Assembly: GCA_947592005.1 (NCBI GenBank)
Contig: CANQDJ010000006.1
Coordinates: 1-58,150, forward strand
Reading direction: 5' to 3'
Source of the DNA: an uncultured Anaeroplasma sp.
GTDB lineage: Bacteria; Bacillota_I; Bacilli_A; Acholeplasmatales; Anaeroplasmataceae
DNA: 58,150 nucleotides
The notes under the pieces are model-generated. The model was not told the DNA's origin and did not search any database. It saw only the letters and a program-made list of their open reading frames with translations. Below are positions 16,924 through 26,712 of the stretch, piece after piece (position 1 is the first letter of the stretch; every line of letters starts with the position of its first letter). The position numbers were made by a program, and so were the translations under genes.

Positions 16924-16952
16924 TTGCAATGATATTTAATTTATAATATAAT
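16924..16952 (+). promoter_or_regulatory. pyrG promoter with GGGC start
   Basis: TTGCAA (16924-16929), 17 bp, TATAAT (16947-16952). Six bases later comes GGGCACACG (16959 onward). A transcript starting GGGC is the arrangement used by Bacillus pyrG for CTP-sensitive reiterative G addition. Confidence 0.8.
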
Positions 16953-16967
16953 TTATAAGGGCACACG

Positions 16968-17002
16968 AAAGTTCTCCCAAGTCGGAGGACTTTTTATTTT
17001 TT
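16968..17002 (+). terminator. pyrG leader attenuator
   Basis: AAAGTTCTCC (16968-16977) pairs with GGAGGACTTT (16984-16993) over a six-base loop, followed by a long T tract. The pyrimidine-rich 5' strand TTCTCCC could instead pair with a run of extra G residues added at the transcript 5' end, forming an antiterminator when CTP is low. Confidence 0.82.
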
Positions 17003-17007
17003 TATAA

Positions 17008-18642
<1,635 letters not shown>

Positions 18643-18654
18643 AGCGTATTTCTG

Positions 18655-18683
18655 TTGTAAAATCCTTTGATTTGGATTATAAT
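18655..18683 (+). promoter_or_regulatory. fba promoter
   Basis: TTGTAA (18655-18660), 17 bp, TATAAT (18678-18683). It lies upstream of TAGGAGG and the ATG at 18718. Confidence 0.75.
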
Positions 18684-18717
18684 TAAAGAAAGATATTATT
18701 TAGGAGGATATAAAATT

Positions 18718-19587
18718 ATGCCATTAGTAAATGCAAAAGAAATGATGGAAAAAGCCAGAGAAGGACATTATGCGGTAGGGGCTTTTAACATCAATAATTT
18801 AGAATGGACAAAAGCCATTCTACAAACTGCACAGGAGTTAAAGGCACCGGTTATGTTAGGCGTTTCCGAAGGAGCGAATAAATATATGACGGGATATAAA
18901 GTTGTTGCCGAAATGGTAAAGGCGATGATTGAAACATTGAATATCACTGTACCGGTAGCACTTCATTTGGATCATGGAACGTATGAAGGTGCTCAAAAAG
19001 CGTTGGAAGCCGGTTATTCTTCTGTAATGTTTGACGGTTCTCATTATGATATTGAAGAGAATATTCAAAAGACCAAAGAAATCGTTGCGTTAGCGAAGAA
19101 GAAAGGTGCGACGGTAGAAGCCGAAGTCGGATCTATCGGTGGAGAAGAAGACGGAGTTACCGGACGTGGAGAAGTTGCCGATCCGAAACAATGTAAAATG
19201 ATTGCTGATTTGGGTATTGATATGTTGGCTGCCGGAATCGGTAATATTCACGGACAATATCCGGCAAATTGGCAAGGACTTGATTTTGACGCTTTGGAAA
19301 AGATTAAGGCTACCTGTGGAAATATGCCACTTGTATTACATGGTGGTACCGGTATTCCAGAAGATATGATTAAGAAAGCCATTTCTTTAGGGGTATGTAA
19401 GATTAATGTGAATACAGAATGTCAATTATATTTTGCAGAAGCAACTAGAAAATATATCGAAGCCGGAAAAGATAAAGAAAAGAAAGGCTATGATCCTAGA
19501 AAACTTTTGGCACCAGGAACAGAGGCAATCAAGGAAATCGTTAAGATTAAAATGGAAATGTTTGGTTGTGTTGGCAAAGCGGAATAA
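18718..19587 (+). CDS. fba: Fructose-1,6-bisphosphate aldolase, class II
   Basis: This 289-residue zinc-dependent glycolytic enzyme splits fructose 1,6-bisphosphate into two triose phosphates. The ATG at 18718 follows TAGGAGG. The upstream in-frame start at 18667 overlaps the promoter and is not used. HLDHG (catalytic Asp85, zinc His86) is visible, as are VEAEVGSIGGEEDG (about 133-146), the GNIHGQYP zinc histidine and LHGGTGIP. GalNAc/tagatose-bisphosphate aldolases of the same family are an alternative, but the length and motifs fit the FbaA-type housekeeping enzyme. A hairpin terminator separates it from the sugar isomerase gene. Confidence 0.92.
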   Translation: MPLVNAKEMMEKAREGHYAVGAFNINNLEWTKAILQTAQELKAPVMLGVSEGANKYMTGYKVVAEMVKAMIETLNITVPVALHLDHGTYEGAQKALEAGYSSVMFDGSHYDIEENIQKTKEIVALAKKKGATVEAEVGSIGGEEDGVTGRGEVADPKQCKMIADLGIDMLAAGIGNIHGQYPANWQGLDFDALEKIKATCGNMPLVLHGGTGIPEDMIKKAISLGVCKINVNTECQLYFAEATRKYIEAGKDKEKKGYDPRKLLAPGTEAIKEIVKIKMEMFGCVGKAE

Positions 19588-19625
19588 ATAAGAAAAGGGG
19601 GACAAATGTCCCCTTCCTCTTATTA
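19587..19625 (+). terminator. Hairpin terminator after fba
   Basis: GGGGAC (19598-19603) and GTCCCC (19608-19613) form the top of a longer stem whose base is AATAAGA/TCTTATT. The T tract is interrupted by C residues, so read-through to the next gene is possible. Confidence 0.65.
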
Positions 19626-19641
19626 AGAAAGGAATAAGAAA

Positions 19642-20280
19642 ATGAAGATTGCGTTGATAAATGAGAATTCTCAAGCGATGAAAAATGAATTGATTTATAA
19701 TACATTATCTACGGTAGCGAAAAAATACGGGCATACGGTAGATAATTATGGTATGTTTGATAGTGAAGATAAACCTTTAACGTATGTTCAAAACGGGCTT
19801 TTGGCAGGAATTTTATTAAATTCCAAGGCTTGTGATTTCGTTGTTACAGGGTGTGGAACAGGAAGCGGAGCGATGTTGGCTTGTAATTCCTTTCCTAAAG
19901 TTTTATGTGGTTTGATTGTCGATCCTTCGGACGCCTATATGTTTGGGCAAATCAATGACGGAAATTGTGCGGCATTTCCTTTTGCTAAAGGGTTTGGCTG
20001 GGGTGCAGAATTGAATTTGGAATATTGTTTTGAAAAACTATTTAATGGTCCTAGAGGACAAGGGTATCCGAAAGAACGGGTAATTCCGGAACAAAGGAAT
20101 AAAAAGATATTGGACGGAGTAAAAGAAATCACACATACACCGATGATTGAAATATTAAAGAAAATAGACCAACAATTTTTATTGGAAACGATTGATCGGG
20201 AATCTTTTAAAAAGTATTTCTTTAAAAATGCGGAAGACGGAGAAATCAAAGAATATTGTAAAAAAATATTAGGTTTATAA
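19642..20280 (+). CDS. RpiB/LacA/LacB-family sugar-phosphate isomerase
   Basis: This 212-residue protein has the ribose-5-phosphate isomerase B/galactose-6-phosphate isomerase fold. It starts MKIALINENSQ and carries the anion-binding loop and likely catalytic cysteine in VTGCGTGSGA (Cys71). DPSDAYMFGQINDGN follows in the position of the family's second active-site segment. It is longer than classic RpiB (about 150 residues) because of a C-terminal extension. Such long forms are annotated generally as RpiB/LacAB family. The substrate is not certain. AAGGAATAAG serves as the ribosome-binding site. Confidence 0.82.
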   Translation: MKIALINENSQAMKNELIYNTLSTVAKKYGHTVDNYGMFDSEDKPLTYVQNGLLAGILLNSKACDFVVTGCGTGSGAMLACNSFPKVLCGLIVDPSDAYMFGQINDGNCAAFPFAKGFGWGAELNLEYCFEKLFNGPRGQGYPKERVIPEQRNKKILDGVKEITHTPMIEILKKIDQQFLLETIDRESFKKYFFKNAEDGEIKEYCKKILGL

Positions 20281-20289
20281 AAAATAATC

Positions 20290-20318
20290 GGAAAGAACGA
20301 ATCTTTCCTTTTATTTTT
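20290..20318. terminator. Bidirectional terminator between convergent genes
   Basis: GGAAAGA (20290-20296) pairs with TCTTTCC (20302-20308). T-rich sequence follows on the plus strand, and a fair T-rich run (GATTATTTT) on the minus strand. Confidence 0.8.
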
Positions 20319-21327
20319 TACTATTTATAACTTCTTCATAGGTTTGTAGTAATTGTTTAGCAACTACAGAGATATCTCTTTGTTTTACAATTTCGTATCC
20401 GTTTTCACATAGTTCTTTTGTATCATTAGATAAGATATATTGAATACCATTTATAAAGCCGGCATTATCTTTGGCTTTTATACAATCTTTTTGATTGGTT
20501 AAATAATCAAACGCTCCGATATCCCGTATTAATACGGGTGTTTGGCTGGCTAAGGCTTCTAACAAAACAATACCTTCTGTTTCCTCATAACTAGGGAAGA
20601 AGAAGCATTCGCTGCAATGAAGCATTTTTGATATGGTTGAACTATCGACAAAGCCGGGAAAGAGAACATTATCTGGCTTTTTTCTTACGGCTTTATTGAT
20701 TTTATGTGGTATAAGCCAACGCATTCTTTGTCCGAACCAAATAAATTTTATATCAGGAAATGACCTTGCGACTTCGATAAAGTCTTGAATTCCTTTTCTT
20801 TCGAAAAACCAACCGATTCCCACAATGATTTTTTCATTAGGGGCTATTTTAAATTTGGCTTTGGTTGCCGAAATTTCTTCTTCGGACCAATGTAGATTTT
20901 GGTATTGATTTAAATCTATCCCATTGGAAATGGCTTTTACCGGGCAAGAAACAAAATCATAATTTTCGATTAATCGTTTGGAATACTCGGTAGGAGTAAT
21001 GATTAAATCAGGAAGAGAATATACTTTTTTCAATTTATGATTAATAAAATATTGAATGATATTCCAAAAACGAAAAGATTTTCTAAAATCTTCTTTGGTA
21101 GAATGTCCATGTACAATTACGGGTTTATTTTGTTTTTTTAGTTTTTTTACTAATTTATAACTCTTTTTATAATAGGTATTTACATGGGCAATATCGAACG
21201 TATCTTTCGGGTTTGTCGTATATTCTATACCATTTATTTCGGCACATTGAATTTGGTGTCTTAATGCTCGTCCGATACCGCTTTTTTTCAACATATTTTC
21301 ATTTTCGAAATAAAGTAATACTTTCAT
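20311..21327 (-). CDS. GT4 glycosyltransferase, BgsA/CpoA-like (glycolipid synthesis likely)
   Basis: This is a 338-residue GT-B fold enzyme. The ATG at 21327 is preferred because AAAGGA lies upstream of it. The N-terminus MKVLLYFENENMLKKSGIGRALRHQ, HINTYY-like VNTYYKK and HGHSTKEDFRKSF are typical of diacylglycerol glycosyltransferases of Lactobacillales (BgsA, CpoA). SNGIDLNQY, VGIGWFFERKGI and the E-x7-E motif EETEGIVLLE complete the nucleotide-sugar-binding half. It probably adds a hexose to a membrane diacylglycerol or glycosyl-diacylglycerol on the cytoplasmic face. The sugar and acceptor are inferred only. It is the last gene of the lysS operon. Confidence 0.8.
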   Translation of the reverse strand: MKVLLYFENENMLKKSGIGRALRHQIQCAEINGIEYTTNPKDTFDIAHVNTYYKKSYKLVKKLKKQNKPVIVHGHSTKEDFRKSFRFWNIIQYFINHKLKKVYSLPDLIITPTEYSKRLIENYDFVSCPVKAISNGIDLNQYQNLHWSEEEISATKAKFKIAPNEKIIVGIGWFFERKGIQDFIEVARSFPDIKFIWFGQRMRWLIPHKINKAVRKKPDNVLFPGFVDSSTISKMLHCSECFFFPSYEETEGIVLLEALASQTPVLIRDIGAFDYLTNQKDCIKAKDNAGFINGIQYILSNDTKELCENGYEIVKQRDISVVAKQLLQTYEEVINSKK

Positions 21328-21340
21328 AATTTCCAATCCT

Positions 21341-21937
21341 TTATTTTTTATTTCTTTTTTCTATTTTTTGTAGTAAAAAATTTTCTAATATATGATTATC
21401 TTCCGCTTCATAAATTCCATATTCGGCAGCAATTTCCGTATATATTTGATCAATGGTATGTATTTCTATTTCGTTTTGTTCGAATAGATTGGATATGATA
21501 TCGTTTAATATCATAAAATATTCGTCGGGTGCGTTTTTTTGTTGTTCTAAACAATGTTCGATTTTTGTTTTTAAATCTAATAACTCGGTTGTTTGTAAGG
21601 AATAATCTTTGGCTTCGGAAATAAATTCTTCTGTATAAAGTAATAAGTTAATAGTTTTTCCCAAAAGATTCAAAAGAAAAAAATCTTTTTTACATTGGTA
21701 TTCCCATATTGTTTTGATGATATGAAATTGATTATAAATATAATCAAATCCGATACTGAAAATTGTTTGTTCGTCTTGTGTCAAAGTTTTATTGTTTACG
21801 ACTTGATCATATAAATAATCGACAACCATAATAACAGAAGTAAAACGAGAAATAGAAGCACTGTTGTTTTTTATTAAATTTTGCATAAACTCATGGTTTT
21901 CAAATTTCCAATTTGCGTAATCTGTATAAATATCCAT
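21341..21937 (-). CDS. Unknown 198-residue soluble protein
   Basis: I do not recognise this protein. It is mostly helical in appearance and acidic, with many Ile, Leu, Tyr and Asn residues. It has no signal peptide, no membrane segment and no clear metal or nucleotide motif. The ATG comes one base after the lysS stop codon (TAATATG), so translation is coupled to lysS. The glycosyltransferase gene follows 13 nt after its stop. Being fixed between a tRNA synthetase and a membrane-lipid glycosyltransferase suggests a housekeeping or membrane-related role, but that is only inference. Confidence 0.7.
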   Translation of the reverse strand: MDIYTDYANWKFENHEFMQNLIKNNSASISRFTSVIMVVDYLYDQVVNNKTLTQDEQTIFSIGFDYIYNQFHIIKTIWEYQCKKDFFLLNLLGKTINLLLYTEEFISEAKDYSLQTTELLDLKTKIEHCLEQQKNAPDEYFMILNDIISNLFEQNEIEIHTIDQIYTEIAAEYGIYEAEDNHILENFLLQKIEKRNKK

Positions 21938-21938
21938 A

Positions 21939-23432
21939 TTATCTTGTCTTCATTTGAGGGAATAAAATTACATCACGAATTGTAGTGGATTCGGTTAAGA
22001 AAATAATTAAACGGTCGACACCGATTCCGATTCCCCCACAAGGAGGCATTCCATATTCCAAGGCTTCCACAAAATCGGTATCCATTTCATTGGCTTCCAT
22101 ATTTCCTTGTGCCTTTTCTTTTAATTGTTCTTCAAATCGTTCTTTTTGGTCGATTGGATCGTTCAATTCGGTATAAGCGTTAGCGAATTCTTTTCCGGCG
22201 ATAAATAATTCAAATCGTTGAACAAATCTCGGATCCTGTGGATCTTTTTTTGTTAAAGGAGATATTTCAATCGGGTGTCCACAAAGGAATGTCGGTTGAA
22301 TTAAATCGGCTTCGCAGAATTCTTCAAAAAATGCGTTGATAATATGTCCAACAGTAAAATGTTTTTCGATTGGGACATTATGATCTTTGGCGATTTGAGT
22401 TGCCTCTTCCAATGTATAATGATTGTTTTGGAAATCCACACCTGTCTTTTCTTTTATCAATTCACACATAGTTACTTTTCTAAATGGTTTGGATATATCT
22501 ATAGTTTCTCCGTTTTCGTCAAAAGGATTTTTAAATTGTTCTTTTCCGATTACTTTCTTTGCCGCAAAGCGAATTACTCCTTCGCATAATTCCATCATAG
22601 AAGATAAATCTCCGAATGCTTGATATAATTCCACTGTGGTAAATTCGGGATTATGGGTTTTATCCATTCCTTCGTTTCTAAAGATTCTTCCTATTTCATA
22701 TACTCGTTCTAATCCACCGACAATCAATCGTTTTAAGTGAAGTTCGGTAGCGATTCGCAAATAGAAATTGGAATCTAGGGCGTTATGATGCGTAATAAAC
22801 GGTCTGGCGGTAGCCCCACCTTGAATGTTTTGTAATACCGGAGTTTCTACTTCGATAAATCCTTGATTGTCAAAATATTCTTGCATAGCACGAATGATTT
22901 TCGGTCTTTGAATGGCTACTCTTTTGGCATCTTCGTTCATAATTAAATCCAAATATCTCCGACGATATCTTTCTTCTATATCCGTAAGACCATGAAATTT
23001 TTCAGGAAGAGGGCGAAGGGCTTTTACCAAATGGGTATATGTTTCGCATTTGATAGTTATTTCTCCACTTTGTGTCAACATAACGGTTCCTTTAATTCCT
23101 ACAATATCTCCGATATCGGCAAGTTTGAATAAATCATACATTTCATCTCCGACGACATCTTTTCGAATATATATTTGAATATATCCGGATTTGTCTTGAA
23201 TGGCGAAAAAAGAAGCCTTTCCCATTTTCCGAATAAACATAATTCTTCCGGCAACTTGTACGGTTATATGCTTTTCTTCTAATTCTTCATGGGAAAAACC
23301 GGAATACTCTTTTTTGATTTCGGCACTTTTGTTTTTCACTTCATAGGCTTGTCCGAATGGGTCGATTCCCAATTCTTTATATTTCTCCAGTTTATTGATT
23401 CTTATGATTTCTTGTTCTGAACGCTTTTCCAT
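21939..23432 (-). CDS. lysS: Lysyl-tRNA synthetase, class II
   Basis: This 497-residue enzyme charges tRNA-Lys. The ATG at 23432 sits 6 nt after GGAGG, whereas the in-frame TTG at 23438 directly abuts it. The N-terminal OB-fold for anticodon binding is seen in VQVAGRIMFIRKMGKASFF. Class II motif 2 appears as YEIGRIFRNEGMDKTHNPEFT and motif 3 as GGIGIGVDRLIIFLTE. Length is normal. It heads an operon with an unknown gene and a glycosyltransferase gene. No T-box is visible in the short leader. Confidence 0.97.
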   Translation of the reverse strand: MEKRSEQEIIRINKLEKYKELGIDPFGQAYEVKNKSAEIKKEYSGFSHEELEEKHITVQVAGRIMFIRKMGKASFFAIQDKSGYIQIYIRKDVVGDEMYDLFKLADIGDIVGIKGTVMLTQSGEITIKCETYTHLVKALRPLPEKFHGLTDIEERYRRRYLDLIMNEDAKRVAIQRPKIIRAMQEYFDNQGFIEVETPVLQNIQGGATARPFITHHNALDSNFYLRIATELHLKRLIVGGLERVYEIGRIFRNEGMDKTHNPEFTTVELYQAFGDLSSMMELCEGVIRFAAKKVIGKEQFKNPFDENGETIDISKPFRKVTMCELIKEKTGVDFQNNHYTLEEATQIAKDHNVPIEKHFTVGHIINAFFEEFCEADLIQPTFLCGHPIEISPLTKKDPQDPRFVQRFELFIAGKEFANAYTELNDPIDQKERFEEQLKEKAQGNMEANEMDTDFVEALEYGMPPCGGIGIGVDRLIIFLTESTTIRDVILFPQMKTR

Positions 23433-23459
23433 ATTCAACCTCCGTAGTTTGTATAAAAC

Positions 23460-23488
23460 ATTATATCATAGCACTTCAAAAAAAACAA
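23460..23488 (-). promoter_or_regulatory. lysS promoter
   Basis: Read on the minus strand: TTGTTT, a 17-bp spacer and TATAAT (plus-strand ATTATA at 23460-23465). Confidence 0.7.
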
Positions 23489-23498
23489 TAAAAATGGC

Positions 23499-23930
23499 TT
23501 AAAATAGCCTTTTCAAAGTAAGGGGTTTAAGCCAAGGGTGTTTATGATAGTAAAGTTTTTGATAGATAAAACAACGAATGGTATAAATGAATGGGGGAAT
23601 GCATAATAGTTTCAGCCAATATAGAAGTTTCCATTTGGCTTTATGAAAGAATTTTAAATATTGAGTATGGATTTTGATTAAATATGTTTGAAAGAACCGA
23701 AAAGAAAGATAATAACCGAAAACATAAAGAAAAGGATAAATCGGATAAAAGGGAATGGAATACCGATTGCTTATATGAATCCAAAGAACGGCAATACCGA
23801 AGAAATACCCTAAGGTTTTGAGTAGCCGAAATCTTTTTTGATAGTAGAAAATCGTAGTATATGTAAGATGGGTAAAGATACCGAAATAAAGATAAAGGCT
23901 TAGATAGATTAATTGTTTTAAAGATTCCAT
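23499..23930 (-). CDS. yabQ: Spore cortex protein YabQ
   Basis: This 143-residue membrane protein has about four hydrophobic segments: an N-terminal pair including YLSLYLYFGIFTHLTY, then LGYFFGIAVLWIH and PFLYVFGYYLSF. It fits YabQ, a mother-cell membrane protein needed for spore cortex formation in Bacillus. The call rests on size, topology and its position directly after yabP: the yabP stop codon abuts its ATG, so they are coupled. In Bacillus both genes are read by sigma-E. Sequence conservation in this family is weak, so the name depends strongly on context. A short hairpin overlaps its stop codon. Confidence 0.75.
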   Translation of the reverse strand: MESLKQLIYLSLYLYFGIFTHLTYTTIFYYQKRFRLLKTLGYFFGIAVLWIHISNRYSIPFYPIYPFLYVFGYYLSFRFFQTYLIKIHTQYLKFFHKAKWKLLYWLKLLCIPPFIYTIRCFIYQKLYYHKHPWLKPLTLKRLF

Positions 23931-24182
23931 TTAGGCAAATAGTTTTTTTATAAATCCTTTTTTATCTTTGTTTTCCTTATGATTCTTTCTTTCGATGGAA
24001 TAAACGGAACCGGTAATTTTGATAGAAGTATTGTTGTTGAATACTTCTTTGAGAGATAATCCTTTCCCATGAATACTATAAGGCGTATTGTCAATTTCTA
24101 ATTGAAATTGAGTGTCATTAAATTCTTTTAAATTGGATACGTTATGAATTTCCAATTCGTTATCTGTTAAAATCATTCGCAT
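23931..24182 (-). CDS. yabP: Sporulation protein YabP
   Basis: This is an 83-residue protein of the YabP/YqfC family. The pattern is a run of short beta strands: MILTDNELEIHNVSNLKEFND, then FQLEIDNTPYSIHGKGLSLKE, then SIKITGSVYSIE. The G-K-x-L-x-h and I-x-G-x-h-x-S-h signatures of the family are present. The C-terminus is lysine-rich. The ATG is supported by AGGTGAGAAT, the same leader used by spoIIE. In Bacillus, yabP and yabQ are cotranscribed during sporulation and the gene pair lies close to spoIIE, as here. Confidence 0.82.
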   Translation of the reverse strand: MRMILTDNELEIHNVSNLKEFNDTQFQLEIDNTPYSIHGKGLSLKEVFNNNTSIKITGSVYSIERKNHKENKDKKGFIKKLFA

Positions 24183-24234
24183 ATTCTCACCTAATTCATA
24201 TTATGTGAAATAGAAAAAAATCATTCCGATATTA

Positions 24235-24263
24235 TTGTAAAATAAAAATCTTTATTCTATAAT
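24235..24263 (+). promoter_or_regulatory. Promoter of the thioesterase gene
   Basis: TTGTAA (24235-24240), 17 bp, TATAAT (24258-24263). The -10 box overlaps an upstream in-frame ATG at 24262, which rules that ATG out as the start. Confidence 0.75.
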
Positions 24264-24279
24264 GAAAATGGTGATAGAT

Positions 24280-24693
24280 ATGAAAGATTATGAAAGAAAA
24301 GCCTTTTATCATGAAACGGATCAAATGGGAATTATTCACCATAGTAATTATTTAAAATGGTTAGAAGAAGCCAGAGTGGATTTGTTTGATCAAATGGGGC
24401 TTAGTTATAAAAAAATGGAGGAATTGGGTGTTATTTCTCCCGTGTTGGCAATTCAGGTAGAGTATAAGAATGCGGTAATGTTTGATGAAGTGGTTCGGAT
24501 TCAAACGCATATAAAAGAATATAACGGAATTCGATTGGAGTTATCGTATGAAATAATTTCCGAATCGAGAAATATTCTTTGTACAACCGCAAGTTCCAAG
24601 CATTGTTTTTTAAAAAACGGGAAGGTAATTTCTTTGAAAAAAGAATTACCACAATATCATGAATTATTTATGAAATTAAAAGAAGAAGTTTAA
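24280..24693 (+). CDS. Hot-dog-fold acyl-CoA thioesterase, YbgC-like
   Basis: This is a 137-residue 4-hydroxybenzoyl-CoA-type thioesterase. The signature ETDQMGIIHHSNYLKWLEEAR contains the expected catalytic Asp14. VEYKNAVMFDEVVRIQT and the strand ELSYEII follow as in other hot-dog enzymes. It should hydrolyse a short or medium acyl-CoA; the exact substrate is unknown. The ATG at 24280 is preceded by GGTGATAG. It lies between yabP and spoIIE on the opposite strand and overlaps the end of spoIIE by 4 bases, so it interrupts the sporulation cluster. Confidence 0.85.
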   Translation: MKDYERKAFYHETDQMGIIHHSNYLKWLEEARVDLFDQMGLSYKKMEELGVISPVLAIQVEYKNAVMFDEVVRIQTHIKEYNGIRLELSYEIISESRNILCTTASSKHCFLKNGKVISLKKELPQYHELFMKLKEEV

Positions 24694-26663
24694 ATGATTT
24701 TGATTACGATAATCGAAGCGTCGTCTTTTAAATGATTTTGTTCTTTTCTTTTCAATTTATTTAATATGGTATTCATAATGACTTCACTGTTTTGGGTGAA
24801 GTCTATTTCATTTTTCAGTTCGGTTTTGGTAAGAAAGTCGGAAATTCCGTCGGAACATAAAAGAATGACGTCGTCTTTATAATATTCGATTTCATAAGAA
24901 GAATTAATATCGTCCAATTTTAAAGGAAGTGCTTTATTTTCATATGCTTGTAGTTCTTTATTATGATAAATATAAGAAGTAGTAGAGCCTAATTTATAGA
25001 GATTTAACCGCATATTTGCCGTATTAATGTTCAATATATCCAAAGTAGCATAGGAATCATATTCGCATTTTAAATCATAGATATTTTCCAATAATTTTAA
25101 TATGGTTTTTAAAGAAAAATGATATTTTGATAAATGACTAATCCATTTTAATGCTTCACTGGATTCTTTATATGCCGCATGACCACTTCCCATTCCGTCG
25201 GATAAGGCAAAGGTATAGGATTCGTTAAAGTCTTTTTTTATATAGTAATTATCTCCACTGATAATATTTTCGTCTTTGGCAAGAATTTTATGTGCATATT
25301 CAATTTTTACTTTTGGTTTTTTATAAATATAAATTTGATAGTTTTCTTTATTTTCTATTATTTTTAAATCAATCACTTCATGAAAGGCTTTGGAAGCCGT
25401 TTTTAAAATAATTTCCGGTATGATTTCTTTCTTTTTCGAAAGGATAAAAGAAAAATATATGGTAGGGGTGGAAAGGTTAATATCGATAGATTGAATGATA
25501 TAGTCGTAGAAAGACAAATCATTGATAAATTTATTATATGCGGAAGCCATTTTTATATTTTGAGCGTATAAATATTCCAATTCGTCCGCCAAATTGGTTA
25601 TGGCATTGAATTGAAGATAAGAGGTGCGGGATTCGATATTTGTATTAAAATAGAATTCGGCATAATGGGGGCATTGATAAATATTGTTGTTTTCGTTGTT
25701 CATGGCGTTACATAAAAAACTATATCGTTTATCTAATTTATATCGGCAAATACGCTCTTCTTTACAATTATTACAATAATTTTGTTGAATGAGTTCTAAA
25801 TGATTTTCTTTTAGTTCTTTTAGTGTGTTTAATTTATCATATTGGATATTTAAGTTTTGAATGTAGTTTTTAAAATCTTGAAAAAGATTGTTGATATAAT
25901 CGGTTTCGATTGTGATTTTTTTTGGTTGGATTCTAAGAAGAGTAAGGAGAATGGTATATACCATATAAAGATAAGAAATCGGTTGGGTATAATCCAGTTG
26001 AATGAATAGAATGGGAGGAACAAAGGAAGTGGATATGTAAGCCATATATTCTATGGAAAGAGAATGGGTTTTTATTAGGGATAATAGAAGAGATAAAAGG
26101 AAGAATACGATATTATATTTATAATCGTTGATAATAAATAATTGCATAAACAGGAGAAAATATAAAATAGGTAAAGGATTATAAAAGGCAATTAAGAATA
26201 GATATCCCAATAATATGGTTAAGTGAATGAGTTTTTCGTTTATGGCAATGGTTTGAATTTTATTGCCTTTTTTATGGAAGATATAAAAGAAATGTATGCA
26301 GGCATAAAGAACAAAAGCGAAAAGAGAAGTATATAACATATCCAAAGAATAGGTTTTTTGAATGATAGGTATGATATTGGCGGTCAATAAGCAGATAAAA
26401 TAAACGATAAAGGCGTAATATCTATTTTTTTTGATAAAGGAATATAAAAGAATATGATATAATAATCCGGCCAATAAGAGAATAGACATAGAAGGTTTTA
26501 TGGTAAAGCAAAGACAAAGTGGTAATATGGAATAGAAGGGATTGTCCAAAAACAGGACAGAAAGAAGAAATATACCGCCGATAACGGTAATTTCGTCTTT
26601 GAAAAAGGTTAGGGTTGCGATATAGAAGGTATAGCGAATGGCTAAAACAAAATATTTTTTCAT
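24690..26663 (-). CDS. spoIIE: Stage II sporulation protein E (PP2C phosphatase)
   Basis: This 657-residue protein has an N-terminal half with about ten membrane segments (to about residue 245), a central cytoplasmic region and a C-terminal PP2C phosphatase domain. The latter shows FALSDGMGSGHAA (Asp489, Gly490), LLCSDGISDF (Asp605) and DDAS near the end (about 647-650), the metal ligands of the family. SpoIIE dephosphorylates SpoIIAA to activate sigma-F in the forespore and sits at the polar septum. It is shorter than Bacillus SpoIIE (about 827 residues), mainly in the central part. Several cysteines lie at about residues 300-340 (NCNNCKEERIC, then C). The leader GGTGAGAAT matches that of yabP. 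Confidence 0.92.
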   Translation of the reverse strand: MKKYFVLAIRYTFYIATLTFFKDEITVIGGIFLLSVLFLDNPFYSILPLCLCFTIKPSMSILLLAGLLYHILLYSFIKKNRYYAFIVYFICLLTANIIPIIQKTYSLDMLYTSLFAFVLYACIHFFYIFHKKGNKIQTIAINEKLIHLTILLGYLFLIAFYNPLPILYFLLFMQLFIINDYKYNIVFFLLSLLLSLIKTHSLSIEYMAYISTSFVPPILFIQLDYTQPISYLYMVYTILLTLLRIQPKKITIETDYINNLFQDFKNYIQNLNIQYDKLNTLKELKENHLELIQQNYCNNCKEERICRYKLDKRYSFLCNAMNNENNNIYQCPHYAEFYFNTNIESRTSYLQFNAITNLADELEYLYAQNIKMASAYNKFINDLSFYDYIIQSIDINLSTPTIYFSFILSKKKEIIPEIILKTASKAFHEVIDLKIIENKENYQIYIYKKPKVKIEYAHKILAKDENIISGDNYYIKKDFNESYTFALSDGMGSGHAAYKESSEALKWISHLSKYHFSLKTILKLLENIYDLKCEYDSYATLDILNINTANMRLNLYKLGSTTSYIYHNKELQAYENKALPLKLDDINSSYEIEYYKDDVILLCSDGISDFLTKTELKNEIDFTQNSEVIMNTILNKLKRKEQNHLKDDASIIVIKII

Positions 26664-26678
26664 ATTCTCACCAAAAAA

Positions 26679-26712
26679 ATTATAAAAAATATAAAATAAA
26701 AAAGTTGTCGCA
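26679..26712 (-). promoter_or_regulatory. Possible spoIIE promoter with Spo0A-like box
   Basis: On the minus strand TATAAT lies at 26684-26679. The plus-strand sequence GTTGTCGCA (26704-26712) resembles a 0A box (TTTGTCGAA, seven of nine) at the -35 position. The same bases also supply the -35 of the divergent maf promoter, so the assignment is tentative. Confidence 0.4.

Noticed and set aside
24262-24264. ATG as start of the thioesterase gene
   Set aside because: It lies within the TATAAT -10 box and has no ribosome-binding site; ATG 24280 follows GGTGAT.
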